64,000 bases of DNA from Coriaria nepalensis. Its lineage: Eukaryota; Streptophyta; Magnoliopsida; Cucurbitales; Coriariaceae. The DNA lies in contig CP114490.1 of NCBI GenBank assembly GCA_027186245.1, forward strand, positions 6,456,501 to 6,520,500, read 5' to 3'. Numbering within the stretch: position 1 is the stretch's first letter; each line of letters starts with the position of its first letter. The translations under genes were made by a program, and so were the position numbers. The notes under the pieces were generated by a model. That model was not told the origin of the DNA and did no database searches. It worked only from the letters and a program-made list of their open reading frames with translations. This document shows, in pieces, positions 10,350-21,954 of this stretch.

Positions 10350-11342
10350 GAGCGCTTCGTTGGATTCTCTAAGAAAAAATAAAATGGATTAAGAAATATG
10401 AGGAGGGAAGGGAGTATCAAATCTGTGATTTTATATTAACTGTGTCCATTTCATCTAAGAAATAATTAATAAAGAATGAATTTGGGTAAATTTCTATCTT
10501 GTCAATTTATGTGATTGGTTAATTGAATTAATTTTAAATAATCAATTTATATAGTTAAATTTATAATACTTGCAGCCAATGCTTACTTACTACTGAAAAA
10601 AAACACATTTTAGGGGCACCACAAAAGTGTAAAAGTACCCTAATTTGGCAGCACACACAGCAAATTTCATACGGAGATTACTGCTAAATTGTATTTAACG
10701 GCATACGGTATGCTACCAGTATTTGATTTTCCATTTAACGGTACACTGTACGCCGTTAAATGAAGTGTCATAATTTCATATATATGTCATCAACGTTACT
10801 TGCTAGTTTTTCAATACATTTTTGTCGCGAATGTGCACAACCTAATTTCCGGCATTATCATAAATTAAACTACATATAAATTTACAGTTATATTTATTAT
10901 TTTCTTTGGTTATAATGACATATAATATTTTTGAAAAAAATAAGATGTTTTACATTATAAAGAAGGGATTGGCTCTCCTAGGGTTTTGAGTCGCCATACA
11001 CATTAAAGTTTATATCGCCTTTGGTTACCGTCCAGTGACGGCTATTGCTGACAGCCAACATTTTGGTTGTCAAGGGTGTTCTGATCATTCCTTCGTTCGA
11101 TTGTCGTGGTTTAGGTTTCATTTCTCTTCCGTTCATTGTCATGTCATATCTATCGTCTGATGATGTGGCTAATTCACCGTCTGAAGCACCAAATTTAGCT
11201 ACCTATATTCTTCCTAAGGATAAAAGTACTGGATTCATTTATTCCTATGTGGCAACCCTATTTGTCGCGGTCTCTATACGGGCATTGAAGTGAAATCTCG
11301 TTCGTATACAAATGATGGTGTTCCTATTGGAAAACGGGTTCA
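10350..11342. other. CXE 3' flank with possible CACTA-like terminus
   Basis: After the CXE stop there are about 230 bp of AT-rich 3' flank with AATAAT/AATAAA-like signals near 10465. At 10588 the sequence TTACTACTGAAAAAAAAC resembles a CACTA left end. It is followed by about 200 bp with repeated motifs in both orientations (ATTTAACGGCATAC, TTTAACGGTACAC, GCCGTTAAATG). No matching right end was found. The block 10980-11300 is less AT-rich and has an 82-codon open frame at 11045-11293 without a recognisable family. Confidence 0.4.
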
Positions 11343-12911
11343 TATTATGAAATAATTAGAATATGCTGTATTTATAAGAGTATATTATGTTTTCTATTTA
11401 ATAATATTTTTTATTTAAATATTTTAAATTAATTGAATTAATAATTCAGTCATGATATTGACTAATAAGATAATTATGAGATATCTTTGATTTGATCAAA
11501 TCTAATTTAAAATAAAGTCATATCTATTTTAAATCAAATCATATCTTTAGTGATATCTTTAATTTGATAAATTTTTTCAAATTTAATTTAAAATAAAATC
11601 TCATATATTTTTAAATCATATCATATCTTATTTAAATTTTAAAATAATTTCTCAAACTAATTTAAATTTGACTTACTTAATATTAATATTAAATTAATAT
11701 ATCATATCAATTTAATATCATATATAACATATTTAATTCAAAATTAAATATATTATTATTTATAAAATGAATTTCAAAATTCATCATTATATTTAAATAC
11801 ATCTTTTAATTAAATAACTTATTAACCTTAACTATCTCATAATTACATATTTGCTTCAGAAAATTATTTTCCTTGCAAATAAATTATTTTTCAACTTTTG
11901 TCAGTCTTACCATATACAATATTTTATAGAGACGACATGAGGACTATGAACCCATAATTCCAAACTCTAATAAATTATATTATTAATTAAACTTTTTAAT
12001 TTAATCATTCTTATTTATTAATTCTAATATTATTCCACTAAAAATATGAGATTGCGTTCTTATAATTATAAAACAAATTACTGAGCAATCTCTAGTAGTC
12101 CATTGCTATTGTCATTATATGCAATTCAATCCTCCAATAATTGATTTATAATTAGAGCTGGTCAAAATTATTGTTTTATCACTCTAATTATCTTTTTATC
12201 ATTAAGTACTATTAATCCATTAGTGAACGGTCAATTTATAACTTAATTATAAATTTGAGTTCAAAACACAAGTTCCAAAATTAACTCTTAAGTGAACCAA
12301 TATACAATCTTCTATGAAGAAGGTTTGGACTCCTTATCTGTAAATTATGTTCCTAGCTGCTTATCCTAATGAATCTAAAAAACAAAAGTCTTTAGCCTAT
12401 TTTAAAAACAAACCGTGACGAGTGAATCAAAAGATCCAATTGATATAAATCAGAGTTTATGACTACTCGGGATTGAGATTGATCTGCATATGATTATCTA
12501 TTAATATGAATAGAACTCTTTATGGCAAACAAAAAGTTAATAAAGAATTAATTCATATTGGGTCATGTCTTATATAATCCAATTATATAAAACACCTCCA
12601 CTAAGATGTCTATCTACATCAATGATCGGATCTATATCACCTATATTCATAATGGTAGTGAGCCATATTAGCAATCGCTTATTAAAAATTATATACTTTA
12701 ATATGTTGCGAAAAATTAAATTCATCATCTATAATCTTAATCCTCTAGTACTAATATAAGATTATAGTTATATAAATGAATTTGAAATTTTTTAATACTA
12801 ATACACATTATTCAATAATAACATATTCAAATAATTATATAAAAAAATATCACTTTTATTAATTTTATAAAAATATATTTATTATATGTATTTAGCATAC
12901 CATGCCTAATA
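11343..12911 (-). mobile_element. Solo copia-type LTR with 5-bp target duplication, copy 1
   Basis: A 1569-bp block is flanked on both sides by GTTCA (11338-11342 and 12912-12916), a 5-bp target duplication typical of LTR retrotransposons. Its reverse complement starts TATTAGGCATGG and ends with TAATA, matching the LTR fragment at 367-855, which starts TGTTGGGCATGG. No internal retroelement sequence is present, so this is a solo LTR left by recombination between two LTRs. Short open frames inside (for example 12565-12759) are chance. Confidence 0.75.
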
Positions 12912-12980
12912 GTTCAGGCTATATCCTTTTCTCCCCATAATCTTTAAACAACTATTCCTTTCAAATAACATTTGATAAAT

Positions 12981-12995
12981 ACATATACATATACA
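12981..12995. other. 15-bp filler at the tandem duplication junction
   Basis: Between the last shared base of copy 1 and the first shared base of copy 2 there are 15 bases, ACATATACATATACA, made of a short ACATAT repeat. They occur at neither outer border of the duplicated pair. Filler DNA of this kind is expected from end-joining repair with template slippage. Confidence 0.8.
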
Positions 12996-13106
12996 TTTAA
13001 TTCCCCCTTCTGTGCTATCTAATCCTTATTCATAAAATATACAAACTCTCACTTCCTATCTGCTTCCCTCACCTCACTTAAGTCCGTCGATCTCTGCTTC
13101 TCTCAC

Positions 13107-13259
13107 ATGGGCTTCGATCTCTCTGCTCTCAGTCGCGTCCTGGATATGTATCCTCAGCTTCTCACCTTCAATCCACACGACGATCTATACCCGATCCTCG
13201 ACTTCCTTCTCCCCTCCTCCCGCTTCACCTCAAAACCCAACTCTCCTTGCCATTATTGA
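13107..13259 (+). pseudogene. Captured mTERF-like fragment, copy 2
   Basis: Same 50-codon open frame as at 6709-6861, with no difference seen in the coding part. It belongs to the truncated CACTA-like element at the start of duplication copy 2 (12996-14413). The unidentified exon pieces follow at about 13512-13998. Confidence 0.55.
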
Positions 13260-15306
13260 GCAAGGTAAGGGTTTATTTATTTATTTTTTGGTTTTACTGA
13301 TTTATTGTCTTCGGGTTATTGGCCTGTCTTCTCTCTAAGTCTTCTTCTTCCTTCTACTTTTTGAACTAGAAAGTTTAAGGTTTCTTTAGACCACCTATCT
13401 TCTGCTTCTTGAATCCACAAATACATGTTGATCTTTCAGATCATTTTTCATATCATTAAAAAAACAAAACAAAGAAAAAAAGATCAGTGAATTTTAACCT
13501 TTCTGATTCAGGATAAAAAACGTGATGCTCTAATAGACGTCTGTTATTCTACTAAACTCCAAGTTCATCAGTTGATTAAAGAGACGGTTTATATGTTAGG
13601 GGATGTTGCTCAACAGTTTCTTCCTTTGATATATTTTTTTATAGTATTGGAGGATTACTGTTAATTTTGTAGAAATTGCATAAGGAAAATGAAAAATTGT
13701 TGGGTAGACTGAGAGAAATCACTAGCCGGATCTTCCCAGGTAAGTTATCTTCTCTTCACATTTAGAGCTTGGTTTCCATTCCATTGGGAGAGGCAAAAGT
13801 TTCTAGTTATTTCTGAGAGCTGTTACATAGGATGGTTAGAGATACTCTTATTAGCTCACGAAAACATTCAAAAGTTAGGGAGTCATCCCGATGATCAGTC
13901 ATGGGAATGTTAGTCTACATTTGATCTATGATACTAACTTTTTTATTTTGCTTTTCAGCTGTCAAGTCCATTACCCTGAGGATAGACGAATGCTGAACCT
14001 CAGACCCAGACCATGGCCATGGGGAGGTACCTAATCATGTTTGAAGCAGGAAGTTGATTTCAATAACAAAATTATTAATATGAGAAATCAAGAAAATAAA
14101 GTTGATAGTAGAAGTGATTCAATAATAGAAAGCTTATCGGCACTACTTTATAATATAATTAGTTGTATATATTTGCTACACTTAATTGTGATAGAGTTTA
14201 AAGGTATAATTAGTTAAGATTCAACCTCATGCTACATTTATAATATAATTGATTAAGTTGATCGGTTCTTTATGCCGCTAAGTACCATTTACGGTCCGCC
14301 GGTTACGGAATGCACCAAGTGCTGCTAAACCATTCCTTTAATGTAAATTGAGCGGCGCTTACTTGCTTTAGCGGTGCGTCTTTGGTGCTGCTAAAGCACC
14401 TTTTTTCATAGTACATAAATATATCATTTTGGGTTGTCAAGAGTTTTTAACTTTTAAAGGAAACAAAAATAAATTTAATGGGGAAATTTTTAAATACAGT
14501 ATAAATTTTGGGGTTGAACTTTGGAAACATGGCATATTGATTAAACAAGCCACAGCAACTTTTCGAATCAAATTCAAAATTAGGTCTCAGTTCTAATTTT
14601 TTAAAATTTTCAGATCTAAGTTTTTAAATATAAATTACATTTAAATTTTTTAAGTAGGGTAGACAATTTTGATTATGTGGAATTTCAGTTTCGGACTTAA
14701 TATTAGTACTTGAGTACTTGATAAAGTACTTGTATTTGTAACAAAATTACTTTTCTCAAATAATTTTAATGGAGGGTGTCATGTGCTTGGCATATGATCA
14801 TTAAATCCATTAGCCAGAGAAAATTTTAATCTCTAAATTGACCCCACACCTTCAAAATTTTATTCTTTCTTTCTTTTTTTTCTTTTTTTTTCTTTTTAAA
14901 TAAATTTTAAATCATTTATTTTCCTTCTTTTTTTTTTTCAATACCCTAACAACACCGCCTCCACTGTTGGCACCACTATCCCCACCGTCGCACCGCCACC
15001 CTTTCTTTGGAAATCGATTTTTGTTTCCTTACAAGATTGATTTTGAAATCTAAATAAAAAGCAGTCTAGAAACCCAATCAAAAATCAAAACTGATCTTGG
15101 TTTCTAAAGTTTATTCTTTGCAAGCTAGATCCATCTTAATCTAGAAAGCCAAAATCAATTCTGATATGGGATACTATACCCTGTTCGATTTGATTTTCAT
15201 TTGTACGTGCAGTGGCACCCGATAGAGAAAGTTTTGGTATGTAGCGCAATGGCGGATTGACAGTATCGAGATTGAGAAAAAAAAAATTGTTAAAATTTAT
15301 ATAGGG

Positions 15307-15649
15307 GTAAGAAAATAAATAAAATATAATAAAATTTTGATAAATTAATATTATTATACTTAAATAATTAATTTATTAATTTATAAAAAAAATTAATATA
15401 TTATTATTAAATTGAGATCTAAAATTATTATTTAGTTAAGAATTTTAATTTATCAAATATTAATATATTAAAATTTTATTATATCAACATAAAACTTATT
15501 CATCTGTTTAAGGAATACAATAAAATTTTAATATATTAATATTTAATAAATTAATAATTTTAATTAAATAATACCATTTAATTTCAATTTAAATATATAT
15601 AAATTTTCTTAATTATTTAATATTTTATTAAAGTAATAAATTTTCTTAC
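15307..15649. mobile_element. AT-rich foldback (MITE-like) element, copy 2
   Basis: Second copy of the 343-bp palindrome with GTAAGAAAAT / ATTTTCTTAC ends. It lies the same distance upstream of the second CXE gene. Its presence in both copies shows the insertion predates the tandem duplication. Confidence 0.55.
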
Positions 15650-15782
15650 TTCCAAAAATATTAATTTAATTTTTTTTCACAGAAGCGTCCAAATTGCAAT
15701 AATGCAATTGATCTTCCCTAGACCAACACTAAAGGAATACAAATAAGTTACGACAATCCTGTTTTTTTCGTTCTTCATCACC

Positions 15783-16745
15783 ATGGCTTCTTCAAACACT
15801 AGTGAAATTGCTCTGGATTTTAGCCCCATGCTTAAAATTTACAAAAACGGTCACGTAGAAAGAATCTGGGGCACCGCCGTGCTCCCAGCCGGTACTGACC
15901 CCATAACCGGTGTCGAATCCAAAGACGTCGTAATATCCGCCGAAACCAGCGTCGCCGCCAGACTCTACCTTCCTAAAACCGCCGCACAAACTCAAATCAA
16001 ACTCCCCCTCCTCGTTTACTTTCACGGCGGCGGGTTTTGCGTCGAAACTCCTTACTCGCCAATCTACCACAACTACCTCAACACCTTAACAGCCGAAGCC
16101 AACATTGTCGCGGTCTCCGTTGACTACCGGCGGGCACCGGAGCATCCGCTCCCCATCGCTTTCGAAGATTCATGGGCTGCGCTCAAATGGGTCGGATCCC
16201 ACTTCGCCGGAACCGGTCTGGAAGAGTGGCTGACCCAACATGCTGATCCAAACCGTCTGTTCCTCGCTGGAGACAGCGCCGGCGGTACTATCACTCACCA
16301 GATGGCTCTACGCATAGGTACAAAAGGTTTAGCCGGATTAAAGCTTAGAGGGATTAATCTGGTGCATCCATATTTCTGGGGGGAAGATCTGATCGGAGAA
16401 GAGAAAAATGCAGAGGCGAGCAAGAAGGAATTGGCTGAGAAGCTGTGGCTTTTTTTGTGCCCGGAAACGGGTGGGTGCGACGACCCGCTTATCAATCCGG
16501 ATAAGGATCCGAATTTGGGGAAACTAGCGGGCGAGAAGGTATTTGTTTGTGTGGCGGAGAAGGATTTGTTGAAGGATCGAGGTTGGTTTTATAAGGAGGT
16601 GTTGGAGAAGAAAGGGTGGGGAGGAGTTGTAGAGGTCAGAGAAGATAAAGGAGAGGATCATGTTTTTCATTTGTACAATCCAAGCGGTGAGAAGGCCATG
16701 GATATGATGAAAGCGTTTGCTCGATTTATGAGTGAAAATAATTAA
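15783..16745 (+). CDS. CXE: Plant class I carboxylesterase (CXE), copy 2
   Basis: Encodes the same 320 residues as the gene at 9387-10349, with HGGGF (81-85), GDSAGG (163-168, Ser165), Asp261 and His293 intact. The promoter-proximal sequence, foldback element and 3' flank are also duplicated, so both genes should have the same proximal regulation. Only sequence upstream of 6598 (CACTA-like left half) versus 12996 (filler and solo LTR) differs. The absence of any amino-acid difference means no functional divergence has started, or that the two copies are one locus assembled twice. The biochemical role is the same as for copy 1: a serine esterase of unknown substrate. Confidence 0.93.
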   Translation: MASSNTSEIALDFSPMLKIYKNGHVERIWGTAVLPAGTDPITGVESKDVVISAETSVAARLYLPKTAAQTQIKLPLLVYFHGGGFCVETPYSPIYHNYLNTLTAEANIVAVSVDYRRAPEHPLPIAFEDSWAALKWVGSHFAGTGLEEWLTQHADPNRLFLAGDSAGGTITHQMALRIGTKGLAGLKLRGINLVHPYFWGEDLIGEEKNAEASKKELAEKLWLFLCPETGGCDDPLINPDKDPNLGKLAGEKVFVCVAEKDLLKDRGWFYKEVLEKKGWGGVVEVREDKGEDHVFHLYNPSGEKAMDMMKAFARFMSENN

Positions 16746-17738
16746 GAGCGCTTCGTTGGATTCTCTAAGAAAAAATAAAATGGATTAAGAAATATGAGGA
16801 GGGAAGGGAGTATCAAATCTGTGATTTTATATTAACTGTGTCCATTTCATCTAAGAAATAATTAATAAAGAATGAATTTGGGTAAATTTCTATCTTGTCA
16901 ATTTATGTGATTGGTTAATTGAATTAATTTTAAATAATCAATTTATATAGTTAAATTTATAATACTTGCAGCCAATGCTTACTTACTACTGAAAAAAAAC
17001 ACATTTTAGGGGCACCACAAAAGTGTAAAAGTACCCTAATTTGGCAGCACACACAGCAAATTTCATACGGAGATTACTGCTAAATTGTATTTAACGGCAT
17101 ACGGTATGCTACCAGTATTTGATTTTCCATTTAACGGTACACTGTACGCCGTTAAATGAAGTGTCATAATTTCATATATATGTCATCAACGTTACTTGCT
17201 AGTTTTTCAATACATTTTTGTCGCGAATGTGCACAACCTAATTTCCGGCATTATCATAAATTAAACTACATATAAATTTACAGTTATATTTATTATTTTC
17301 TTTGGTTATAATGACATATAATATTTTTGAAAAAAATAAGATGTTTTACATTATAAAGAAGGGATTGGCTCTCCTAGGGTTTTGAGTCGCCATACACATT
17401 AAAGTTTATATCGCCTTTGGTTACCGTCCAGTGACGGCTATTGCTGACAGCCAACATTTTGGTTGTCAAGGGTGTTCTGATCATTCCTTCGTTCGATTGT
17501 CGTGGTTTAGGTTTCATTTCTCTTCCGTTCATTGTCATGTCATATCTATCGTCTGATGATGTGGCTAATTCACCGTCTGAAGCACCAAATTTAGCTACCT
17601 ATATTCTTCCTAAGGATAAAAGTACTGGATTCATTTATTCCTATGTGGCAACCCTATTTGTCGCGGTCTCTATACGGGCATTGAAGTGAAATCTCGTTCG
17701 TATACAAATGATGGTGTTCCTATTGGAAAACGGGTTCA
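16746..17738. other. CXE copy 2 3' flank, repeat of 10350-11342
   Basis: Same content as the copy 1 flank: AT-rich 3' sequence, the possible CACTA-like terminus at 16984, and an unassigned 82-codon open frame at 17441-17689. It ends with the left GTTCA target duplication. Confidence 0.5.
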
Positions 17739-19307
17739 TATTATGAAATAATTAGAATATGCTGTATTTATAAGAGTATATTATGTTTTCTATTTAATAA
17801 TATTTTTTATTTAAATATTTTAAATTAATTGAATTAATAATTCAGTCATGATATTGACTAATAAGATAATTATGAGATATCTTTGATTTGATCAAATCTA
17901 ATTTAAAATAAAGTCATATCTATTTTAAATCAAATCATATCTTTAGTGATATCTTTAATTTGATAAATTTTTTCAAATTTAATTTAAAATAAAATCTCAT
18001 ATATTTTTAAATCATATCATATCTTATTTAAATTTTAAAATAATTTCTCAAACTAATTTAAATTTGACTTACTTAATATTAATATTAAATTAATATATCA
18101 TATCAATTTAATATCATATATAACATATTTAATTCAAAATTAAATATATTATTATTTATAAAATGAATTTCAAAATTCATCATTATATTTAAATACATCT
18201 TTTAATTAAATAACTTATTAACCTTAACTATCTCATAATTACATATTTGCTTCAGAAAATTATTTTCCTTGCAAATAAATTATTTTTCAACTTTTGTCAG
18301 TCTTACCATATACAATATTTTATAGAGACGACATGAGGACTATGAACCCATAATTCCAAACTCTAATAAATTATATTATTAATTAAACTTTTTAATTTAA
18401 TCATTCTTATTTATTAATTCTAATATTATTCCACTAAAAATATGAGATTGCGTTCTTATAATTATAAAACAAATTACTGAGCAATCTCTAGTAGTCCATT
18501 GCTATTGTCATTATATGCAATTCAATCCTCCAATAATTGATTTATAATTAGAGCTGGTCAAAATTATTGTTTTATCACTCTAATTATCTTTTTATCATTA
18601 AGTACTATTAATCCATTAGTGAACGGTCAATTTATAACTTAATTATAAATTTGAGTTCAAAACACAAGTTCCAAAATTAACTCTTAAGTGAACCAATATA
18701 CAATCTTCTATGAAGAAGGTTTGGACTCCTTATCTGTAAATTATGTTCCTAGCTGCTTATCCTAATGAATCTAAAAAACAAAAGTCTTTAGCCTATTTTA
18801 AAAACAAACCGTGACGAGTGAATCAAAAGATCCAATTGATATAAATCAGAGTTTATGACTACTCGGGATTGAGATTGATCTGCATATGATTATCTATTAA
18901 TATGAATAGAACTCTTTATGGCAAACAAAAAGTTAATAAAGAATTAATTCATATTGGGTCATGTCTTATATAATCCAATTATATAAAACACCTCCACTAA
19001 GATGTCTATCTACATCAATGATCGGATCTATATCACCTATATTCATAATGGTAGTGAGCCATATTAGCAATCGCTTATTAAAAATTATATACTTTAATAT
19101 GTTGCGAAAAATTAAATTCATCATCTATAATCTTAATCCTCTAGTACTAATATAAGATTATAGTTATATAAATGAATTTGAAATTTTTTAATACTAATAC
19201 ACATTATTCAATAATAGCATATTCAACTAATTATATAAAAAAATATCACTTTTATTAATTTTATAAAAATATATTTATTATATGTATTTAGCATACCATG
19301 CCTAATA
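17739..19307 (-). mobile_element. Solo copia-type LTR, copy 2
   Basis: Second copy of the solo LTR at 11343-12911. The left flank still reads GTTCA, but the right flank reads GTTCC (19308-19312), so the target duplication has one mutation here that copy 1 lacks. Confidence 0.75.
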
Positions 19308-19479
19308 GTTCCGGCTATATCCTTTTCTCCCCATAATCTTTAAACAACTATTCCTTTCAAATAACATTTGATAAATCTGTGTGAGTTTCAATCAATAATT
19401 TAATTATGAAAGGATAATTATACACAATATATATTCTCAACCTCTTTTGAGGGGCTATTAAAATATGTTGTAGTGGAGT

Positions 19480-20150
19480 ATATCACACATCAAGTATTCT
19501 TATTTGAGAGATATTTGGGAGATATTTGATTCATGAGAAAAATCAATTATAATGGGAGAATCTATGATAACTTATAGTCTTAATGCATCTAAGTATTAAT
19601 GTTCCATTCAAGATAGGATGTTCTAAAATAGAAATAGATTTTTGTTCTAAAAAACAGTGATGTAGCTATTAATCGAGGGCATTTCATAATTCTTTGTTCA
19701 TGAACATGAGCAACAAGTTATTCAATATATGAATCTATGAACAAATATAAAGCTTGAGATATAAATTCACCGGAACAAACCAATAGTCCTTGTGCTCTTA
19801 ACAAGATAATTTGAGCAAACACTTTCAGAAACTTTAGGTTGTGAGTTGATAATAGACATATATGTGCCCACCTAGTGGATGTATCAATTAAAATCATATA
19901 ATTATGAAAATATCTAAATGGTCCACATGATGGAATTTTGAGTCCATATATAGCACTATGGATGTGTTCTAGAAATGCATAGAATTTAACTCCAACTTTA
20001 GTTGTTAATGGTTTGATAACCAATTTCCCTTGAGAATAAGCAACACTTGAGAATTCATTAAATTGAAACTCTTTTGATTTTTGATTCTTCAATGGATGTG
20101 CATGTGAATTCTCAATAATTATTTGTATTGTTAATCAATATGCCCTAACA
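19480..20150 (-). pseudogene. Ty1/copia GAG-pre-integrase and integrase fragment
   Basis: On the minus strand an open frame of 124 codons (20092 down to 19718) reads 'FSSVAYSQGKLVIKPL', 'FLEHIHSAIYGLKIPSCGPF', 'ILIDTSTRWAHICLLSTHN' and 'AQIILLRAQG'. This is the zinc-finger-to-integrase-core transition of plant copia polyproteins. Several expected catalytic and zinc residues are changed. The similarity extends upstream to about 20150 ('RIIENSH'-like). There are no LTRs or other domains, so it is a fragment. 19377-19480 holds no recognised feature. Confidence 0.8.
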
Positions 20151-20159
20151 GACAATGCC

Positions 20160-20930
20160 AAATTATAAAAATATTTTAATATGTAAATTTCTAATTTATA
20201 TTAACATGTATTTAAATTGTATTAATATTTATGTAGCAATATAAGTTGGAGGAAAAACATGTGATTTTTCCATTTCCTTACCAGAATCATCGATGTGTTA
20301 ATATTATTATTAAGACAAAGAAAATAAAGTGCAAGGAAATATTATAATCAATCTAAATAATGAAATTGCTAATTAAAATTTGTATTAAAATACAAAAAAT
20401 ATGCATTAGAGATAATTTTAGTAATTATGGATATTCTTATCATCAATCACATAATCAATTTTCCTTTAAGACTTTCAATAGAATTATTTATTTTTAAACC
20501 TTAATGTGATAAGTCATATAGACTATTATTGAAACTATTATTTTGTACTCAAAATTTACCTTTACACCCCCTACCCCACCCTCCTCCCCCTTTTTCAATG
20601 ACCTCTTATGTCAAATTAGTAATACTTATTTTGGATTATTGATTTCATCCACTTTTCACTTTCTTTAACTTGAGCCACAACTTGCTAAGTGTTGGCTAGC
20701 TAATGAAGAATGGATGCACATTATTGTTTAAAGATAATCATTGCACCGTTTTAGATGCAAGTAAGAAGCAAGTGGTGAAAATCCCAGCAAGTCACAATAG
20801 TTTTTCTGTTTAGTGGAGTCATCAACTCTTGATTTGCAAGAGTGATGAGTCATGGAAGTGACAAAAGATGTTCATATACTTTGGCCTCAAAGCAATACAG
20901 ACGTTGAGCTCATGGGAAATGGTTGAAGAT
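20160..20930. other. AT-rich spacer
   Basis: No gene was recognised. There is a C-rich tract at about 20567-20592 and otherwise AT-rich sequence. The last 250 bases have a base composition closer to coding retroelement sequence and may be the decayed upstream part of the copia fragment that follows. Confidence 0.5.
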
Positions 20931-21320
20931 TTACCTCAAGTAGAACCTTAAGAGTAAATTTGTCAAAACTATCAGCTTGGGAAATTGAAGATGAGTTCTT
21001 TTCCTACAAATCAAACTTATAGGGCAGAAGAGAGAGTTGAATTGGTGCATTCAGATGTATGTGGACTAATGAAAGAGGAGCTGAAAATGATAAATAAGAA
21101 TTATACTTGGATTCTAGTTGACAAACTAGAGAAGTATGCTTTTAGTTTCATTAAAAAGTTCAAAATGGAAGGAAGCAAGCCAATGTCTACTCTCTTAGCT
21201 GTTAATGAAAAGCTTGTGATGAATAATAGTTCTAAGTATTTTAAAAGCACGATGGGCGTCATTAGTAATGGTTCCAAGGAGAAGTGTTTAAAGAAGATGA
21301 AACCACTTCCTAATGAATAA
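20930..21320 (+). pseudogene. Internally deleted copia pol fragment
   Basis: A 111-codon frame (20985-21320) joins two distant copia parts. 'FPTNQTYRAEERVELVHSDV' followed by 'CGLMKEE' comes from the start of integrase, and 'FIKKFKMEGSKPMSTLLAVN' followed by 'EKL' comes from the C-terminal part of reverse transcriptase. The several hundred residues that normally separate them are missing, so the frame is a deletion product. The upstream 'DLPQVEP' stretch belongs to the same polyprotein. Confidence 0.75.
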
Positions 21321-21950
21321 GAAGAGTGCTCATAGTTGATTGTTTGGGTTCGATGAATTTTGGAGTTGACCACTGTTTCTACATTTGAAGGAGGCTGAAA
21401 CAAACTTGTTGCAAAAAGAATCAATTAGATCATATCAAAATTGAAAGAGTTATCGTCTATTGCAGCTGAGTATGAGTCGATGGGTCAACGCCCTCGAATG
21501 GTCGACATATTCAACGCTTCGACGTCAACTTTATAAGAAATAGCAGAAGCTGCAGTTTCTTATCCAAATCCGATCCCAACAAGTTGCAAGCTTATTAGAA
21601 GTGTGCTGGAGCATTTGGTGTAAGAGTATATCCATTAAAAGATATTTTGGTCAAAATCTCCATTTTGATAACTTTATTAAGTTTAGAGTGCAAATTAGAA
21701 GTTATCTGCTTAGATAAACAACTAATTTACTGTATTTTCAGTAGAATTATAATCAATTAATTTTTGTAATTATGTCTTAGATATTTTAGTTTCAATTTGT
21801 AATTATTATTTAGTTAATTATATTCAATCAATAAAAGTTAAATTTCAGAATTTACCAATTCTTAACTACTTTATTTTTCTCTATTTTTTGTGAATCTCTT
21901 ATTGCTAGTTTTCAGTTTCAATCTAACTAAAACCAACTTCTGTCTTTAAT
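21321..21950. other. Spacer, no gene recognised
   Basis: Mixed sequence. The first 300 bases are less AT-rich and may be more copia debris; the rest is AT-rich. No open frame longer than about 40 codons and no recognisable domain was seen. Confidence 0.4.
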
Positions 21951-21954
21951 TTTT

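Larger units (their letters stand above)
6598..12980 (+). repeat. Tandem segmental duplication, copy 1 (about 6.38 kb)
   Basis: This segment is repeated almost base for base at 12996-19376. The left limit is fixed where the shared sequence TTTAATTCCCCC begins. The right limit is the shared TTTGATAAAT ending at 12980. The few differences include C/T in a GAAC(C/T)AGAAAG context near 6972, G/A near 8168, a 2-base change in a poly-T tract near 8540, and A/C at 12916. It contains captured gene pieces, a foldback element, the CXE gene, a CACTA-like terminus and a solo LTR. Confidence 0.97.
12996..19376 (+). repeat. Tandem segmental duplication, copy 2 (about 6.38 kb)
   Basis: Direct repeat of 6598-12980 in the same orientation. 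It begins inside the CACTA-like element, so it lacks that element's left end, and it ends just past the solo LTR. At the end it differs from copy 1 by a small cluster of substitutions (near 19217, 19228 and 19312). Otherwise it is nearly identical. Confidence 0.97.

Noticed and set aside
11045..11293. 82-codon open frame downstream of CXE (also 17441-17689)
   Set aside because: No recognisable domain, atypical composition, and no promoter or splice context. It could be a captured fragment, so it is mentioned only in the flank entry.
12565..12759. 64-codon open frame repeated at 18961-19155
   Set aside because: It lies wholly inside the solo LTR and runs against the LTR's own direction.
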